Source: Caldilinea sp. | GTDB lineage: Bacteria; Chloroflexota; Anaerolineae; Caldilineales; Caldilineaceae | NCBI GenBank assembly: GCA_025055055.1 | Contig: JANWYX010000330.1 | Coordinates: forward strand, 1-29,571 | Length of the DNA stretch: 29,571 nucleotides | Reading direction: 5' to 3' | Shown: positions 11,433-23,217 of the stretch, piece by piece | How positions within the stretch are numbered: the stretch's first letter is position 1 | Layout: each line of letters begins with the position of its first letter | The notes under the pieces: model-generated | Told to the model about the DNA's origin: nothing | The model's input: only the letters and a program-made list of their open reading frames with translations | Databases searched by the model: none | Made by a program: the position numbers and the translations under genes

Positions 11433-11771
11433 ATGAAGGTCACTTCTTTGAATGAGTATCAGCGCGCCTCGCGTCGCACATGGAATCTTATCCACACCGA
11501 TCACCCGATCGTCTATCCCACGTTAGGGCTGGTCAATGAAGCGGGTGAAGTCGCAGGCAAAGTCAAGAAACTCTTTCGCGACAAGGGAGGGGTAATCTCG
11601 CCGGAGGATCGCGAGGCGCTCAAGCAGGAATTGGGCGATGTGCTGTGGTACCTGACGCAGATCGCCACCGAGCTGGGTATCGATCTTGAGGAGGTGGCGA
11701 GCGCCAACTTGACCAAGCTCTACGATCGGCTGGAGCGAGGCAAAATTCGCGGGGACGGTGACGCGCGTTGA
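11433..11771 (+). CDS. MazG-like nucleoside triphosphate pyrophosphohydrolase
   Basis: A small all-alpha NTP-PPase of 112 residues, expected to hydrolyse (d)NTPs to the monophosphate and pyrophosphate and so clean the nucleotide pool. The metal-binding ExxE...ExxD pattern of the MazG superfamily is present: Glu36 and Glu39 in LVNEAGEVAGKVKK, Glu66 and Asp69 in LKQELGDVLWYL. The C-terminal NLTKLYDRLERGKIRGDGD segment is also typical of single-domain MazG proteins. The ATG at 11433 follows AGGAGAAG by 7 bases; the frame is open back to 11364 without a better start. It converges on the tag gene with a single base between the two stop codons. Substrate preference cannot be read from the sequence. 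Confidence 0.88.
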   Translation: MKVTSLNEYQRASRRTWNLIHTDHPIVYPTLGLVNEAGEVAGKVKKLFRDKGGVISPEDREALKQELGDVLWYLTQIATELGIDLEEVASANLTKLYDRLERGKIRGDGDAR

Positions 11772-11772
11772 T

Positions 11773-12345
11773 TCATCGCATCCGGTCGGGATGGCGAAAG
11801 CAAGAGATGAGGTGATCGTTGACCAACCCGCACGCCTGCATAAAGGCATAACAGATGGTGGGGCCGACGAAGGTAAAGCCGCGACGTTTGAGCTCTTTGC
11901 TCATGGCGACCGATTCCGGCGTTTGCGCCGGCAGCTCGTGCAGCGAGCGTCGCCGATGGACGATCGGCGCACCGTCGACAAAACGCCAGACATAGGCGTC
12001 GAAGGAGCCGAATTCCGCCTGCACTTCTAAAAAGGCGCGGGCGTTGCGGATGAACGCCTCAATCTTAAGCCGGTTGCGCACAATGCCGGGATTCTCGAGC
12101 AGCGACGTCACTTTGGCCTCGTCGTATGCGGCGACTTTCACCGGATCGAAGGAATCGAAAGCGACGCGGTAATGCGCCCGCTTGCGCAAGATAGTCAGCC
12201 AGGAAAGCCCGGCCTGCGCACCTTCTAGACAGAGCATCTCAAACAGTTTGCAATCGTTGTGGACCGGAACGCCCCACTCTTCGTCATGATAGGCAAGATA
12301 CAGCGGATCGTTTCCCGCCCACCCACAACGCTCCAGTTCACCCAT
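11773..12345 (-). CDS. tag: DNA-3-methyladenine glycosylase I
   Basis: Base-excision repair enzyme that removes 3-methyladenine from alkylated DNA. It has 190 residues, like E. coli Tag. The zinc 'snap' residues are all present: Cys7 (RCGWAG), His20 (LAYHDEEWG), His178 and Cys182 (NDHLISCFRH). The substrate-recognition Glu41 lies in LEGAQAGLSWLTIL. GFTFVGPTICYAFMQACGLV is the conserved C-terminal helix region. Its ATG lies 24 bases after the stop of the upstream metallo-beta-lactamase gene, so the two are probably one minus-strand operon. Confidence 0.96.
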   Translation of the reverse strand: MGELERCGWAGNDPLYLAYHDEEWGVPVHNDCKLFEMLCLEGAQAGLSWLTILRKRAHYRVAFDSFDPVKVAAYDEAKVTSLLENPGIVRNRLKIEAFIRNARAFLEVQAEFGSFDAYVWRFVDGAPIVHRRRSLHELPAQTPESVAMSKELKRRGFTFVGPTICYAFMQACGLVNDHLISCFRHPDRMR

Positions 12346-12369
12346 ACCCGTACTCTCCCGCTCTTTTGC

Positions 12370-13263
<894 letters not shown>

Positions 13264-13474
13264 AGCTCTCTCCTGCTTGTTTTGCGGCGACCCTTCAGAC
13301 TCAGGGCTTAAAGGGCCGCCGCAGGTGGTACATCTTCCATGGTACGTATGGTTGCAGTATGGCATGATGGTCTGCGCCTCGACAAATCGAAAGACAAATA
13401 GGCGGAGACGGTCGCCGATCCGGGCAAGATCATTCTGCCAAGCCCCGGCAGTTTTTGATTTGTCATTTTGTTTT

Positions 13475-13503
13475 TTGACTAATTTATTTGTATCGTGTAT
13501 TAT
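13475..13503 (+). promoter_or_regulatory. Promoter of the IclR-type regulator gene
   Basis: TTGACT at 13475-13480, 17 bases, TATTAT at 13498-13503; a TATAAT overlaps it at 13501-13506. The stretch 13445-13525 is strikingly AT-rich compared with its surroundings. Transcription would start near 13510, about 45 bases before the ATG at 13555. Confidence 0.7.
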
Positions 13504-13504
13504 A

Positions 13505-13521
13505 ATTTCACATTATGAAAT
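13505..13521. promoter_or_regulatory. Candidate operator at the iclR-type promoter
   Basis: Inverted repeat ATTTCA-CATTA-TGAAAT centred near the expected transcription start. IclR-family regulators often repress their own gene through such AT-rich palindromes, so self-regulation is a reasonable inference. Confidence 0.45.
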
Positions 13522-13554
13522 AACATCGCTTCATTGTCTGTGAACGTGCGACCT

Positions 13555-14355
13555 ATGTTTCCCGTAAAAGAAGCTGACCTGCACGCAACCGAATTCTACC
13601 CGGGCACGCAGGCGGTGGCGCGCGCCATTGCGCTGCTTAAGGCCTTCAGCGACGCGCAACCGGAGTGGACCTTAAACGATCTAGCGCGGGCGACCGGCTT
13701 AAACAAGACGACGGCCTTTCGCCTGCTCTCTGCGCTGGAGGCCGAACATCTGGTGATGCGCAATCCGCTATCAGGCGCGTATCGACTGGGTGTAGAGCTG
13801 ATCGCCCTTGGCGGCGTGGCAATGCGATCGAATCCGCTGCGCACAGTGAGCAGGCCGACGCTGGTCACCTTGGCCGAGCAGTCCGGCGAGGCAGCCACGT
13901 TGGAGGTGCTGATGGATGCTCACGTGCTCGTGCTTGACGAGGTCGCAGGGGACAATCCCATGGGCATGACGCAGGACGTCGGCAGTCGGCTCCCGGTGCA
14001 CGCCACGGCGACGGGCAAGGTGCTGTTGGCGTTTAGCTCCGAAGAGCAAACGGAAAAGTTGCTGGCAGCACCGTTGCAGCCGCTCACCGAACGGACGGTG
14101 ACCGAGCCGGAGCAGTTGCGCCGAGAGCTGGCGCGCATTCGGCAGGAGGGCTTCGCCGTCACACAGGGGGAGCTGGAGCCGGGGTTTGTAGCCGTGGCGG
14201 CGCCGGTGATCGACCGGGAGCGACAAGCGGCAGCGGCAATCAGCGTGGGCGGGCCAAGCCTGCGTCTCACCGCCGAGCGGCTGCCCCAAATTGCGGCAAT
14301 GGTGCAGATGGCAGCCCGACAGATTTCTCGTCAGCTTGGCTACTGGCCGGGTTGA
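13555..14355 (+). CDS. IclR family transcriptional regulator
   Basis: A 266-residue regulator. The N-terminal winged helix-turn-helix spans about 18-80 (AVARAIALLKAF; WTLNDLARATGLNKTTAFRL; then GAYRLG for the wing). The C-terminal effector domain (about 95-260) contains the LPVHATATGKVLLAF motif and the closing VAAPVIDRERQAAAAISVGG segment of the IclR ligand-binding fold. The start is uncertain: the frame is open from a TTG at 13534 and includes GTG codons at 13540 and 13546, but none has a ribosome-binding site, so the ATG at 13555 is used. It lies 33 bases before an aminotransferase gene, which is the most likely regulated target. The inducer is unknown. Confidence 0.9.
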   Translation: MFPVKEADLHATEFYPGTQAVARAIALLKAFSDAQPEWTLNDLARATGLNKTTAFRLLSALEAEHLVMRNPLSGAYRLGVELIALGGVAMRSNPLRTVSRPTLVTLAEQSGEAATLEVLMDAHVLVLDEVAGDNPMGMTQDVGSRLPVHATATGKVLLAFSSEEQTEKLLAAPLQPLTERTVTEPEQLRRELARIRQEGFAVTQGELEPGFVAVAAPVIDRERQAAAAISVGGPSLRLTAERLPQIAAMVQMAARQISRQLGYWPG

Positions 14356-14388
14356 GGGCTCTTCGCATGACTTGAAACAGGAGGCGCT

Positions 14389-15738
<1,350 letters not shown>

Positions 15739-15818
15739 AAGTGGATTCAATGTAAAGGCGCAAAGCGAGAGATGGACCGTCCAGGCAAAAGCACGCGAAC
15801 GTAATGTTACAGGAAAAT

Positions 15819-15897
15819 CTTCATGCGCCCTCGCGCCCTTTTGTGGATTTCCTCGATCCAAGAAGGGCGCGAAGAACACGAAGAAAAACGCATGAAG
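15819..15897. repeat. Nested inverted repeat between convergent genes
   Basis: Outer arms CTTCATGCG (15819-15827) and CGCATGAAG (15889-15897); inner arms TCGCGCCCTT (15831-15840) and AAGGGCGCGA (15863-15872), all perfect. On the minus strand the core reads CTTCGTGTTCTTCGCGCCCT, a phrase that looks like a dispersed intergenic repeat. It lies just past the stop codons of the aminotransferase and PPK2 genes. Confidence 0.65.
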
Positions 15898-15921
15898 CGT
15901 TCGAGACGCCGCAAGTCCCGT

Positions 15922-16734
<813 letters not shown>

Positions 16735-16786
16735 GACAGAAAACTCCTCTTGTGTTTGCTGAGGATAAACACCGATTGGTTCCCGC

Positions 16787-16795
16787 ATTGTACCA
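16787..16795 (-). promoter_or_regulatory. Extended -10 promoter of ppk2
   Basis: On the minus strand TGG-TACAAT at 16795-16787. No good -35 is visible, as is common with extended -10 promoters. It leaves a leader of about 45 bases before the ATG at 16734. Confidence 0.5.
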
Positions 16796-16826
16796 TGTTT
16801 AATTTTCCTCTCCGATTGCGCTAAAT

Positions 16827-16855
16827 TTGCACATTCAGCGAAGCCATTGTATAGT
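16827..16855 (+). promoter_or_regulatory. Putative promoter of the radical SAM / heme gene cluster
   Basis: TTGCAC at 16827-16832, 17 bases, TATAGT at 16850-16855. Transcription would begin near 16862, giving a leader of about 100 bases that contains an inverted repeat and tandem repeats before the ATG at 16962. Confidence 0.55.
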
Positions 16856-16867
16856 CTTGCCTCAGTT

Positions 16868-16920
16868 TTAATGTGATTAACATAGATTTTCATAGATTTC
16901 GATTTTTCATAGATTTCGAT
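16868..16920 (+). repeat. Inverted repeat and 17-bp tandem repeats in the leader of the heme cluster
   Basis: TTAAT-GTG-ATTAA (16868-16880) is a perfect inverted repeat. It is followed by CATAGATTTT (16881-16890) and two exact tandem copies of TTTTCATAGATTTCGAT (16887-16903 and 16904-16920). The position between promoter and first gene suggests regulator binding or an accidental slippage array; I cannot decide which. Confidence 0.6.
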
Positions 16921-16961
16921 CGTAGAATTTTCTTACAAGTCACTATCCAAAGAAGGTCTTC

Positions 16962-18131
16962 ATGCGTGCGTTCCCGTCATATCCGCCTCCACGCTTGATC
17001 TTCTGGGAGACGACCGCAGGCTGCAACCTGGCCTGCCTCCACTGCCGGCGTATCACGGTTGCGGACCAACTATTGCCCCAAGATCTATCAACTGCCGAAG
17101 CGTTTGACCTGATCGACCAGATCGCCGCCTTCGCCCGACCGATCTTTGTCCTATCCGGCGGCGAACCACTCTTCCGGCCCGACATCTTTGCCATCGCCCG
17201 CCGCGCCGCCGATGTCGGCCTGCTCGTGGCGCTCGCCACCAACGGCACGCTGATCGACGCCGCTGTCGCGCGCCAGATCAAGGAGAGCGGCGTGCGTCGC
17301 GTCAGCATCAGCTTCGACGGCGCCGACGCCGCCACCCATGATCTGTTCCGCGGGACAGGCGCCTTTGAAAGAGCACTTGCCGGCATGCAACATCTCCGTG
17401 AAGTCGGCGTGCCTGTGCAAATCAACACCACCGTTGCGCGACACAACATCCATCAGATGGATCAAATGCTGGCGTTGGCAAAAACGCAAGGCGCCCAGGC
17501 GTTGCATCTCTTCCTGCTCGTACCCGTCGGCTGCGGCGTGGAGATTGCTCCCGAGCAACAGATTTCCGGCGCCGAATATGAACAGGTGCTGCACTGGATG
17601 TACGACGCAGAAATGGCCGGTGGCATCGAGCTGAAAGCGACCTGTGCGCCGCATTATTTCCGCATTGTGCGCCAGCGACAGGCAGAGGAGCGCCGACGAG
17701 GCATCGTGCGCCGGCGACCGGACAGCCATCATCGCCAGCAACGCGCTGGCGGCGCTCACGCCGGCGACCGTCCCGGCGACGCGCAGCGCGCCATGAACGC
17801 CATGACCAAAGGCTGCCTGGCCGGCACCGGCGTCTGTTTCGTCAGCCATCGCGGGGACGTGTTCCCCTGCGGCTATCTGCCGGTTGAGGCGGGAAACATC
17901 CGCAGGCAACCGTTGCAAGAAATTTGGGAGAAGTCGACGCTTTTCGCCGACCTGCGCGACGCCAGTTTGTTGCGCGGCAAGTGCGGCCTCTGTGAGTTCA
18001 AAAACATCTGCGGCGGTTGTCGCGCCCGCGCCTACGGCATGACGCACGAATACCTGGACGAAGAGCCTTTTTGCACATATGAACCGCAAACGACCATACA
18101 ACCCTCTTCCAGCAGGCTCGTCGAGATGTAA
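16962..18131 (+). CDS. Radical SAM/SPASM protein, AhbD/NirJ-like (putative Fe-coproporphyrin III decarboxylase)
   Basis: A 389-residue radical SAM enzyme with a SPASM-type second cluster domain. The [4Fe-4S]-SAM motif is Cys21-x3-Cys25-x2-Cys28 (TAGCNLACLHC). LSGGEPL (65-71) and ATNGTLID (92-99) are the usual SAM-binding strands. C-terminal cysteines 285, 292, 303, 341, 344, 350, 353 and 371 fit auxiliary Fe-S clusters (GCLAGTGVCFVSHRGDVFPC; CGLCEFKNICGGC). This pattern is shared with AhbD and NirJ, which act on tetrapyrroles; AhbD converts Fe-coproporphyrin III to heme without oxygen. Location beside HemQ supports that role, though NirJ-like or peptide-modifying roles are possible. Residues 244-278 are an odd Arg/His/Gly-rich insert between CAPHYFRIVRQR and NAMTKGCLAGTG. 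AAGAAGG precedes the ATG. Confidence 0.8.
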   Translation: MRAFPSYPPPRLIFWETTAGCNLACLHCRRITVADQLLPQDLSTAEAFDLIDQIAAFARPIFVLSGGEPLFRPDIFAIARRAADVGLLVALATNGTLIDAAVARQIKESGVRRVSISFDGADAATHDLFRGTGAFERALAGMQHLREVGVPVQINTTVARHNIHQMDQMLALAKTQGAQALHLFLLVPVGCGVEIAPEQQISGAEYEQVLHWMYDAEMAGGIELKATCAPHYFRIVRQRQAEERRRGIVRRRPDSHHRQQRAGGAHAGDRPGDAQRAMNAMTKGCLAGTGVCFVSHRGDVFPCGYLPVEAGNIRRQPLQEIWEKSTLFADLRDASLLRGKCGLCEFKNICGGCRARAYGMTHEYLDEEPFCTYEPQTTIQPSSSRLVEM

Positions 18132-18152
18132 TCAATACCCTATAACCTGGAG

Positions 18153-18204
18153 GCGCAGCTTGTAGCTGCGCTTTTTCAAAAGATCCAAAACCTGACGGTC
18201 CACC
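18153..18204. repeat. REP-like hairpin element, copy 2 (terminator-like)
   Basis: GCGCAGCT-TGT-AGCTGCGC (18153-18171) followed by TTTTT, then GGTCCACC at 18197-18204. It is the sister of the element at 8901-8952. It sits 22 bases after the radical SAM gene, so in this orientation it could also work as an intrinsic terminator or attenuator between that gene and hemQ. Confidence 0.65.
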
Positions 18205-18240
18205 AGAAGCGCCCGGCTGGAAACCGAACCTACGACAAAC

Positions 18241-18258
18241 CTTTGTAGAGTTACAAAG
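18241..18258. promoter_or_regulatory. Inverted repeat upstream of hemQ, candidate operator
   Basis: CTTTGTA-GAGT-TACAAAG, a perfect 7-bp inverted repeat 50 bases before the hemQ ATG and downstream of the terminator-like hairpin. The length and AT-rich arms suit a dimeric regulator site. No promoter elements are clear around it. Confidence 0.4.
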
Positions 18259-18307
18259 TGAAGTCACCGGTTAGAGAGCACATTAAAGGAGAGCAGGTTA
18301 AAAAACA

Positions 18308-19965
<1,658 letters not shown>

Positions 19966-19989
19966 AACCGCTACACAATTGCGACGAAG

Positions 19990-21438
19990 ATGAAATTGCA
20001 GAAAGATTCCGAAATGGACGCGTCTTCTATCCTGCTGGTTGGACTGAGCCATCACACGGCACCCATTACCGTGCGCGAACGTTTCTCGTTCGATGCGAAC
20101 AGCCTGCGCTCCCTGTTATGCGCCTTCCGCAACGATGGAGAGGAAGAAAGCGTCTTGCAGGAAGTTATCGTGCTTGCGACCTGCAACCGCCTCGAGGTGT
20201 ACGCCGTGAGCCTTGAACCCACGGCAGCGCATCAAATCGTCGGCGAAATTGCGCGTCAACGCAACGCGACGCAGGCCGAGTTAACTCCTTATGTCTATAT
20301 CAAGACCGGCCAGGCGGCGATTGAGCACCTGCTCCATGTCGCCTCCGGGTTGGACTCCTTGATCCTGGGCGAGGCGCAAATTTTAGGCCAGGTGGCCGAC
20401 GCGTATGCGTCCGCACAGGCGAACGGAGGCAGTGGACCAATTCTTGCACGACTCTTTCACACAGCGCTTCACTGCGGAAAACGTGCGCGCAGAGAGACGG
20501 CTATCGGCAGCTATACAACGTCGATCAGCCATGCGGCTGTGAAACAGGCCAGGGCGCTTCTGGGCGATCTCTCCCATCGCACCGCGCTGATCCTCGGGGC
20601 AGGCGAAATGGCGGAGCTGGCTGCGGCTGCGCTGAATCAACATCAGATCGCCTCCCTCTTCTGCATCAATCGCACGCAAGCCCACGCCGAGCGATTGGCT
20701 GCGCAGGTTGGCGGCTGCGCCCTGGAGTGGCGTCGGCTTGACGAGGCGCTGGCGACGGTCGATCTGGTGATCAGCGCCACCGCTGCGCCCTCGATGATAC
20801 TCACCGCAGCGACGGTTGCACAGGCGATGGGCGCGCGCAACGGCCGCCCGCTGGTCCTGTTTGACATCGCACATCCGCGCGACATCGATCCAAACGTAGA
20901 CGCCCTGCCCGGCGTCATGCGCTTTGACCTCGACCATCTGCAACATTGCATCGACGCCAACCTAGGACGCCGTCAGGCCGCTATTCCTCAGGTGAAGGCC
21001 ATCATCGCCGAAGAGTCCGCCGCGTTCATGGAATGGCTTGCCGCGCGCGACGTGGCGCCCACCGTGGTGGCGTTGCGCACTCGCAGTGAAGCGATCGCCC
21101 GGCAGGAGGTGGAGCGCACGTTGCGTAAACTGCTGCATGAACCTCCGGAGGACGAGCGCCTGCGTCAAGAGGTCGAGCGCCTGGCGAATCGCATCGTTGC
21201 CAAATTGTTGCATGAGCCGACCGTGCGCCTCAAAGCGCGAGCCGCCACCGGTGACGGCGCTTGCTTCGCCCGGGCGTTGACCGAACTCTTCGGTCTGGAA
21301 GCCGCTGCGCCGACGTCCTCTCCGGCGGATGCGCGCGGGTGCGCGCATCCGCTCTTCAGCGCCTCCAACGGCGCAGCACTTTTCTGCCCCGAACATTGCA
21401 ACGGAGTCTACTGCAACGGAGTCTACGCGCATGAGTGA
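19990..21438 (+). CDS. hemA: Glutamyl-tRNA reductase
   Basis: Reduces Glu-tRNA to glutamate-1-semialdehyde with NADPH, the committed and usually rate-limiting step of the C5 route. It has 482 residues from this start. LLVGLSHHTAPITVRERFSF opens the catalytic domain, and the active-site Cys lies in LATCNRLEVYAV. SGLDSLILGEAQILGQ follows, then an NADPH-binding ALILGAGEMAELAA stretch, and the C-terminal dimerisation helix (ELFGLEA). The ATG at 20014 is an equally good start and closer to the family start. An extra tail of about 40 residues after ELFGLEA is Cys- and Gly-rich and ends CNGVYCNGVYAHE; it is encoded by a hairpin plus a tandem repeat and looks newly acquired. It overlaps hemC by 8 bases. 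Confidence 0.95.
   Translation: MKLQKDSEMDASSILLVGLSHHTAPITVRERFSFDANSLRSLLCAFRNDGEEESVLQEVIVLATCNRLEVYAVSLEPTAAHQIVGEIARQRNATQAELTPYVYIKTGQAAIEHLLHVASGLDSLILGEAQILGQVADAYASAQANGGSGPILARLFHTALHCGKRARRETAIGSYTTSISHAAVKQARALLGDLSHRTALILGAGEMAELAAAALNQHQIASLFCINRTQAHAERLAAQVGGCALEWRRLDEALATVDLVISATAAPSMILTAATVAQAMGARNGRPLVLFDIAHPRDIDPNVDALPGVMRFDLDHLQHCIDANLGRRQAAIPQVKAIIAEESAAFMEWLAARDVAPTVVALRTRSEAIARQEVERTLRKLLHEPPEDERLRQEVERLANRIVAKLLHEPTVRLKARAATGDGACFARALTELFGLEAAAPTSSPADARGCAHPLFSASNGAALFCPEHCNGVYCNGVYAHE
21325..21352. repeat. Perfect 12-bp hairpin in the hemA 3' end
   Basis: GCGGATGCGCGC (21325-21336), loop GGGT, exact reverse complement (21341-21352). It lies inside the coding tail of hemA, about 80 bases before the hemC start. 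There is no T-tract, so it is more likely an mRNA processing or stability element than a terminator. Confidence 0.75.
21397..21426 (+). repeat. Exact 15-bp tandem duplication carrying the hemC ribosome-binding site
   Basis: TGCAACGGAGTCTAC at 21397-21411 and again at 21412-21426. The GGAG of the second copy stands 9 bases ahead of the hemC ATG (21431), so the duplication also copies the hemC Shine-Dalgarno sequence. In hemA it encodes the repeat CNGVY-CNGVY. Confidence 0.85.
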
Positions 21439-22366
21439 GCGTATCGACACAGTGCGTCTGGGCACGCGCGGCTCGGCGCTGGCACGCCGGCAGACCGACT
21501 ATGTAGCGGAGCTGTTAGCCAAAACATGGCCTTGGCTGCACATCGATGTGACGGTCCTGCATACGCAGGGTGACCGTATGCTCGACCGCCCGCTGCCCCT
21601 GATCGGCGGCAAGGGGGTGTTCACCGCAGAGCTGGAAGAAGCGCTGTACAGCGGCGCCATCGATTTGGCCGTCCATAGCCTCAAAGACCTCCCCACCGAG
21701 CCGGCGGCGGAGCTCGTCATCGGTGCGATCCCTGCGCGCGGGCCTGTGCACGACGTCGTCGTCAGCCGCAGCGGTCGCCCTCTGGCGCAACTTGAAGCAG
21801 GAGCAGCCGTCGGCACCAGCAGCCGGCGTCGCAGCGCTCAACTCCTGCGCGCCTATTCTCATCTGCGCACCGTCGACATTCGCGGCAACGTAGACACGCG
21901 TATTCGCAAAACGCTCGACCCGACGGGGCCCTACGACGCGATTGTGTTGGCCGCAGCCGGCGTCGAACGCCTCGGTCGCGCCGAGGCCGTCACCGAGGCG
22001 CTCCCGCTGGAGATCATGTTGCCTGCGCCAGGGCAAGGCGCACTGGCCGTGCAATGTCGAAGCGATGCGGCGCTCCTGCGCTTGCTTGCGCCCCTGGAAG
22101 ACCCCGACACGCGCGCTGCAGTGACGGCGGAGCGCGCTTTTCTGCGCCATTTGGGCGGCGGCTGCGCAGTTCCCGTCGCAGCATATGCAAAGATTCAACG
22201 AGGGCGACTCTACCTGCGTGGCCGCGTGCTTTCGCCCGACGGTCGCCGCTGCGTCGAAGTAGACGACGACAGTCATCGTGATGATCCCGAGGCGCTGGGC
22301 GCAAGGCTGGCGGCTCGGGCGTTGGCGCAAGGTGCAGCCGGCCTCCTGGCCGAGGTGACACCATGA
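21431..22366 (+). CDS. hemC: Hydroxymethylbilane synthase (porphobilinogen deaminase)
   Basis: Polymerises four porphobilinogens into linear hydroxymethylbilane, using a covalently bound dipyrromethane cofactor. It has 311 residues, the normal length. The cofactor Cys245 lies in FLRHLGGGCAVPVAAYA. Catalytic Asp86 lies in VHSLKDLPTE. GTRGSALARRQTDYV (11-25) opens domain 1, and GTSSRRRSAQL with RGNVDTRIRK are the substrate-binding arginine segments. The ATG at 21431 overlaps the hemA end and follows GGAG; the frame is open upstream to 21329 in a shadow of hemA. Its stop overlaps hemD by ATGA. Confidence 0.96.
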   Translation: MSERIDTVRLGTRGSALARRQTDYVAELLAKTWPWLHIDVTVLHTQGDRMLDRPLPLIGGKGVFTAELEEALYSGAIDLAVHSLKDLPTEPAAELVIGAIPARGPVHDVVVSRSGRPLAQLEAGAAVGTSSRRRSAQLLRAYSHLRTVDIRGNVDTRIRKTLDPTGPYDAIVLAAAGVERLGRAEAVTEALPLEIMLPAPGQGALAVQCRSDAALLRLLAPLEDPDTRAAVTAERAFLRHLGGGCAVPVAAYAKIQRGRLYLRGRVLSPDGRRCVEVDDDSHRDDPEALGARLAARALAQGAAGLLAEVTP

Positions 22367-23217
22367 CGTCGAATCTATCCTCACACGCCCTTTCGTCGGC
22401 TTTGCAGGGGCGACGGGTAGTCATCACCCAGGCGGCGCATCAGGCGTCGGCATTTGCGGCGCTGCTCGAACGGTGGGGCGCACTTCCATTGCTCTACCCC
22501 TGCCTTGCCATCCAACTGCCGGCCGACTCGACTGCGCTTGACCAAAGCCTGCGCGCCGCCGCACAGGGCGGCTTCGACTGGTTGGTGCTGACCAGCGCCA
22601 ACACCGTGCGCATTTTAGCGCAGCGCCTGGCTGCGCTTGATATTTCCCCGCAGCAGCTCGGCGGGGTGCGCATCGCCGTTGTGGGCGCTGCAACCGCCCG
22701 CAGCGTGCAGGAAGAGCTCGGCCTGCACGTCGCCCTCGTGTCGCAGGAGGAGGTCGCCGAAGGTCTGGCCGCTGCGCTTGAACCCGTGGCGCGCCCCGGC
22801 GAACGCATCCTGTTGCCGCAATCGGCATTGGCCCGCGATGTACTTTTCAAGCGTCTCACGGCGATCGGCGCGTCCGTTCATCCCATCGTCGCCTATGAAA
22901 CCGTGCGCGGGGCAGGCGGCGTTGATCTCCCCGATCTGCTGGCACAAGGCCGGGTGGACGCCGTTACGCTCGCCAGCGCGTCCGCCCTTCGCTTTCTGTT
23001 GGAGCGGCTGACAGATGAAGGGGGCGACCCCGCGCTGTTGCACAGTGTCTGCCTGGCGTGCATCGGGCCGATGACGGCGCGCGCCGTGCAGGAGGCCGGT
23101 TTCACTCCCGCCGTCGTCTCGACGCAGCAAAGCTTGGAAGGGCTGGCTGCGGCGCTGGCCGCATATTTCACCCGGAAAGATTCGCACAGTTCACGACAGA
23201 CCCAGGGGATCCTATGA
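22363..23217 (+). CDS. hemD: Uroporphyrinogen-III synthase
   Basis: Cyclises hydroxymethylbilane with inversion of ring D to give uroporphyrinogen III. It has 284 residues and two Rossmann-like halves, as usual for this poorly conserved family. GRRVVITQAAHQASAFAALL (16-35) is the first strand-helix. FDWLVLTSANTVRIL corresponds to the conserved 'TSxN' segment. VRIAVVGAATARSVQEELG and ACIGPMTARAVQEAGFTP are the two family-typical repeats. Position between hemC and hemB with 4-base overlaps on both sides confirms the call. No catalytic residues can be named with confidence, because the family has few. Confidence 0.92.
   Translation: MTSNLSSHALSSALQGRRVVITQAAHQASAFAALLERWGALPLLYPCLAIQLPADSTALDQSLRAAAQGGFDWLVLTSANTVRILAQRLAALDISPQQLGGVRIAVVGAATARSVQEELGLHVALVSQEEVAEGLAAALEPVARPGERILLPQSALARDVLFKRLTAIGASVHPIVAYETVRGAGGVDLPDLLAQGRVDAVTLASASALRFLLERLTDEGGDPALLHSVCLACIGPMTARAVQEAGFTPAVVSTQQSLEGLAAALAAYFTRKDSHSSRQTQGIL

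Noticed and set aside
17151..18101. Minus-strand 316-codon open frame over the radical SAM gene
   Set aside because: Antisense shadow; the plus strand has the CxxxCxxC and SPASM cysteines.
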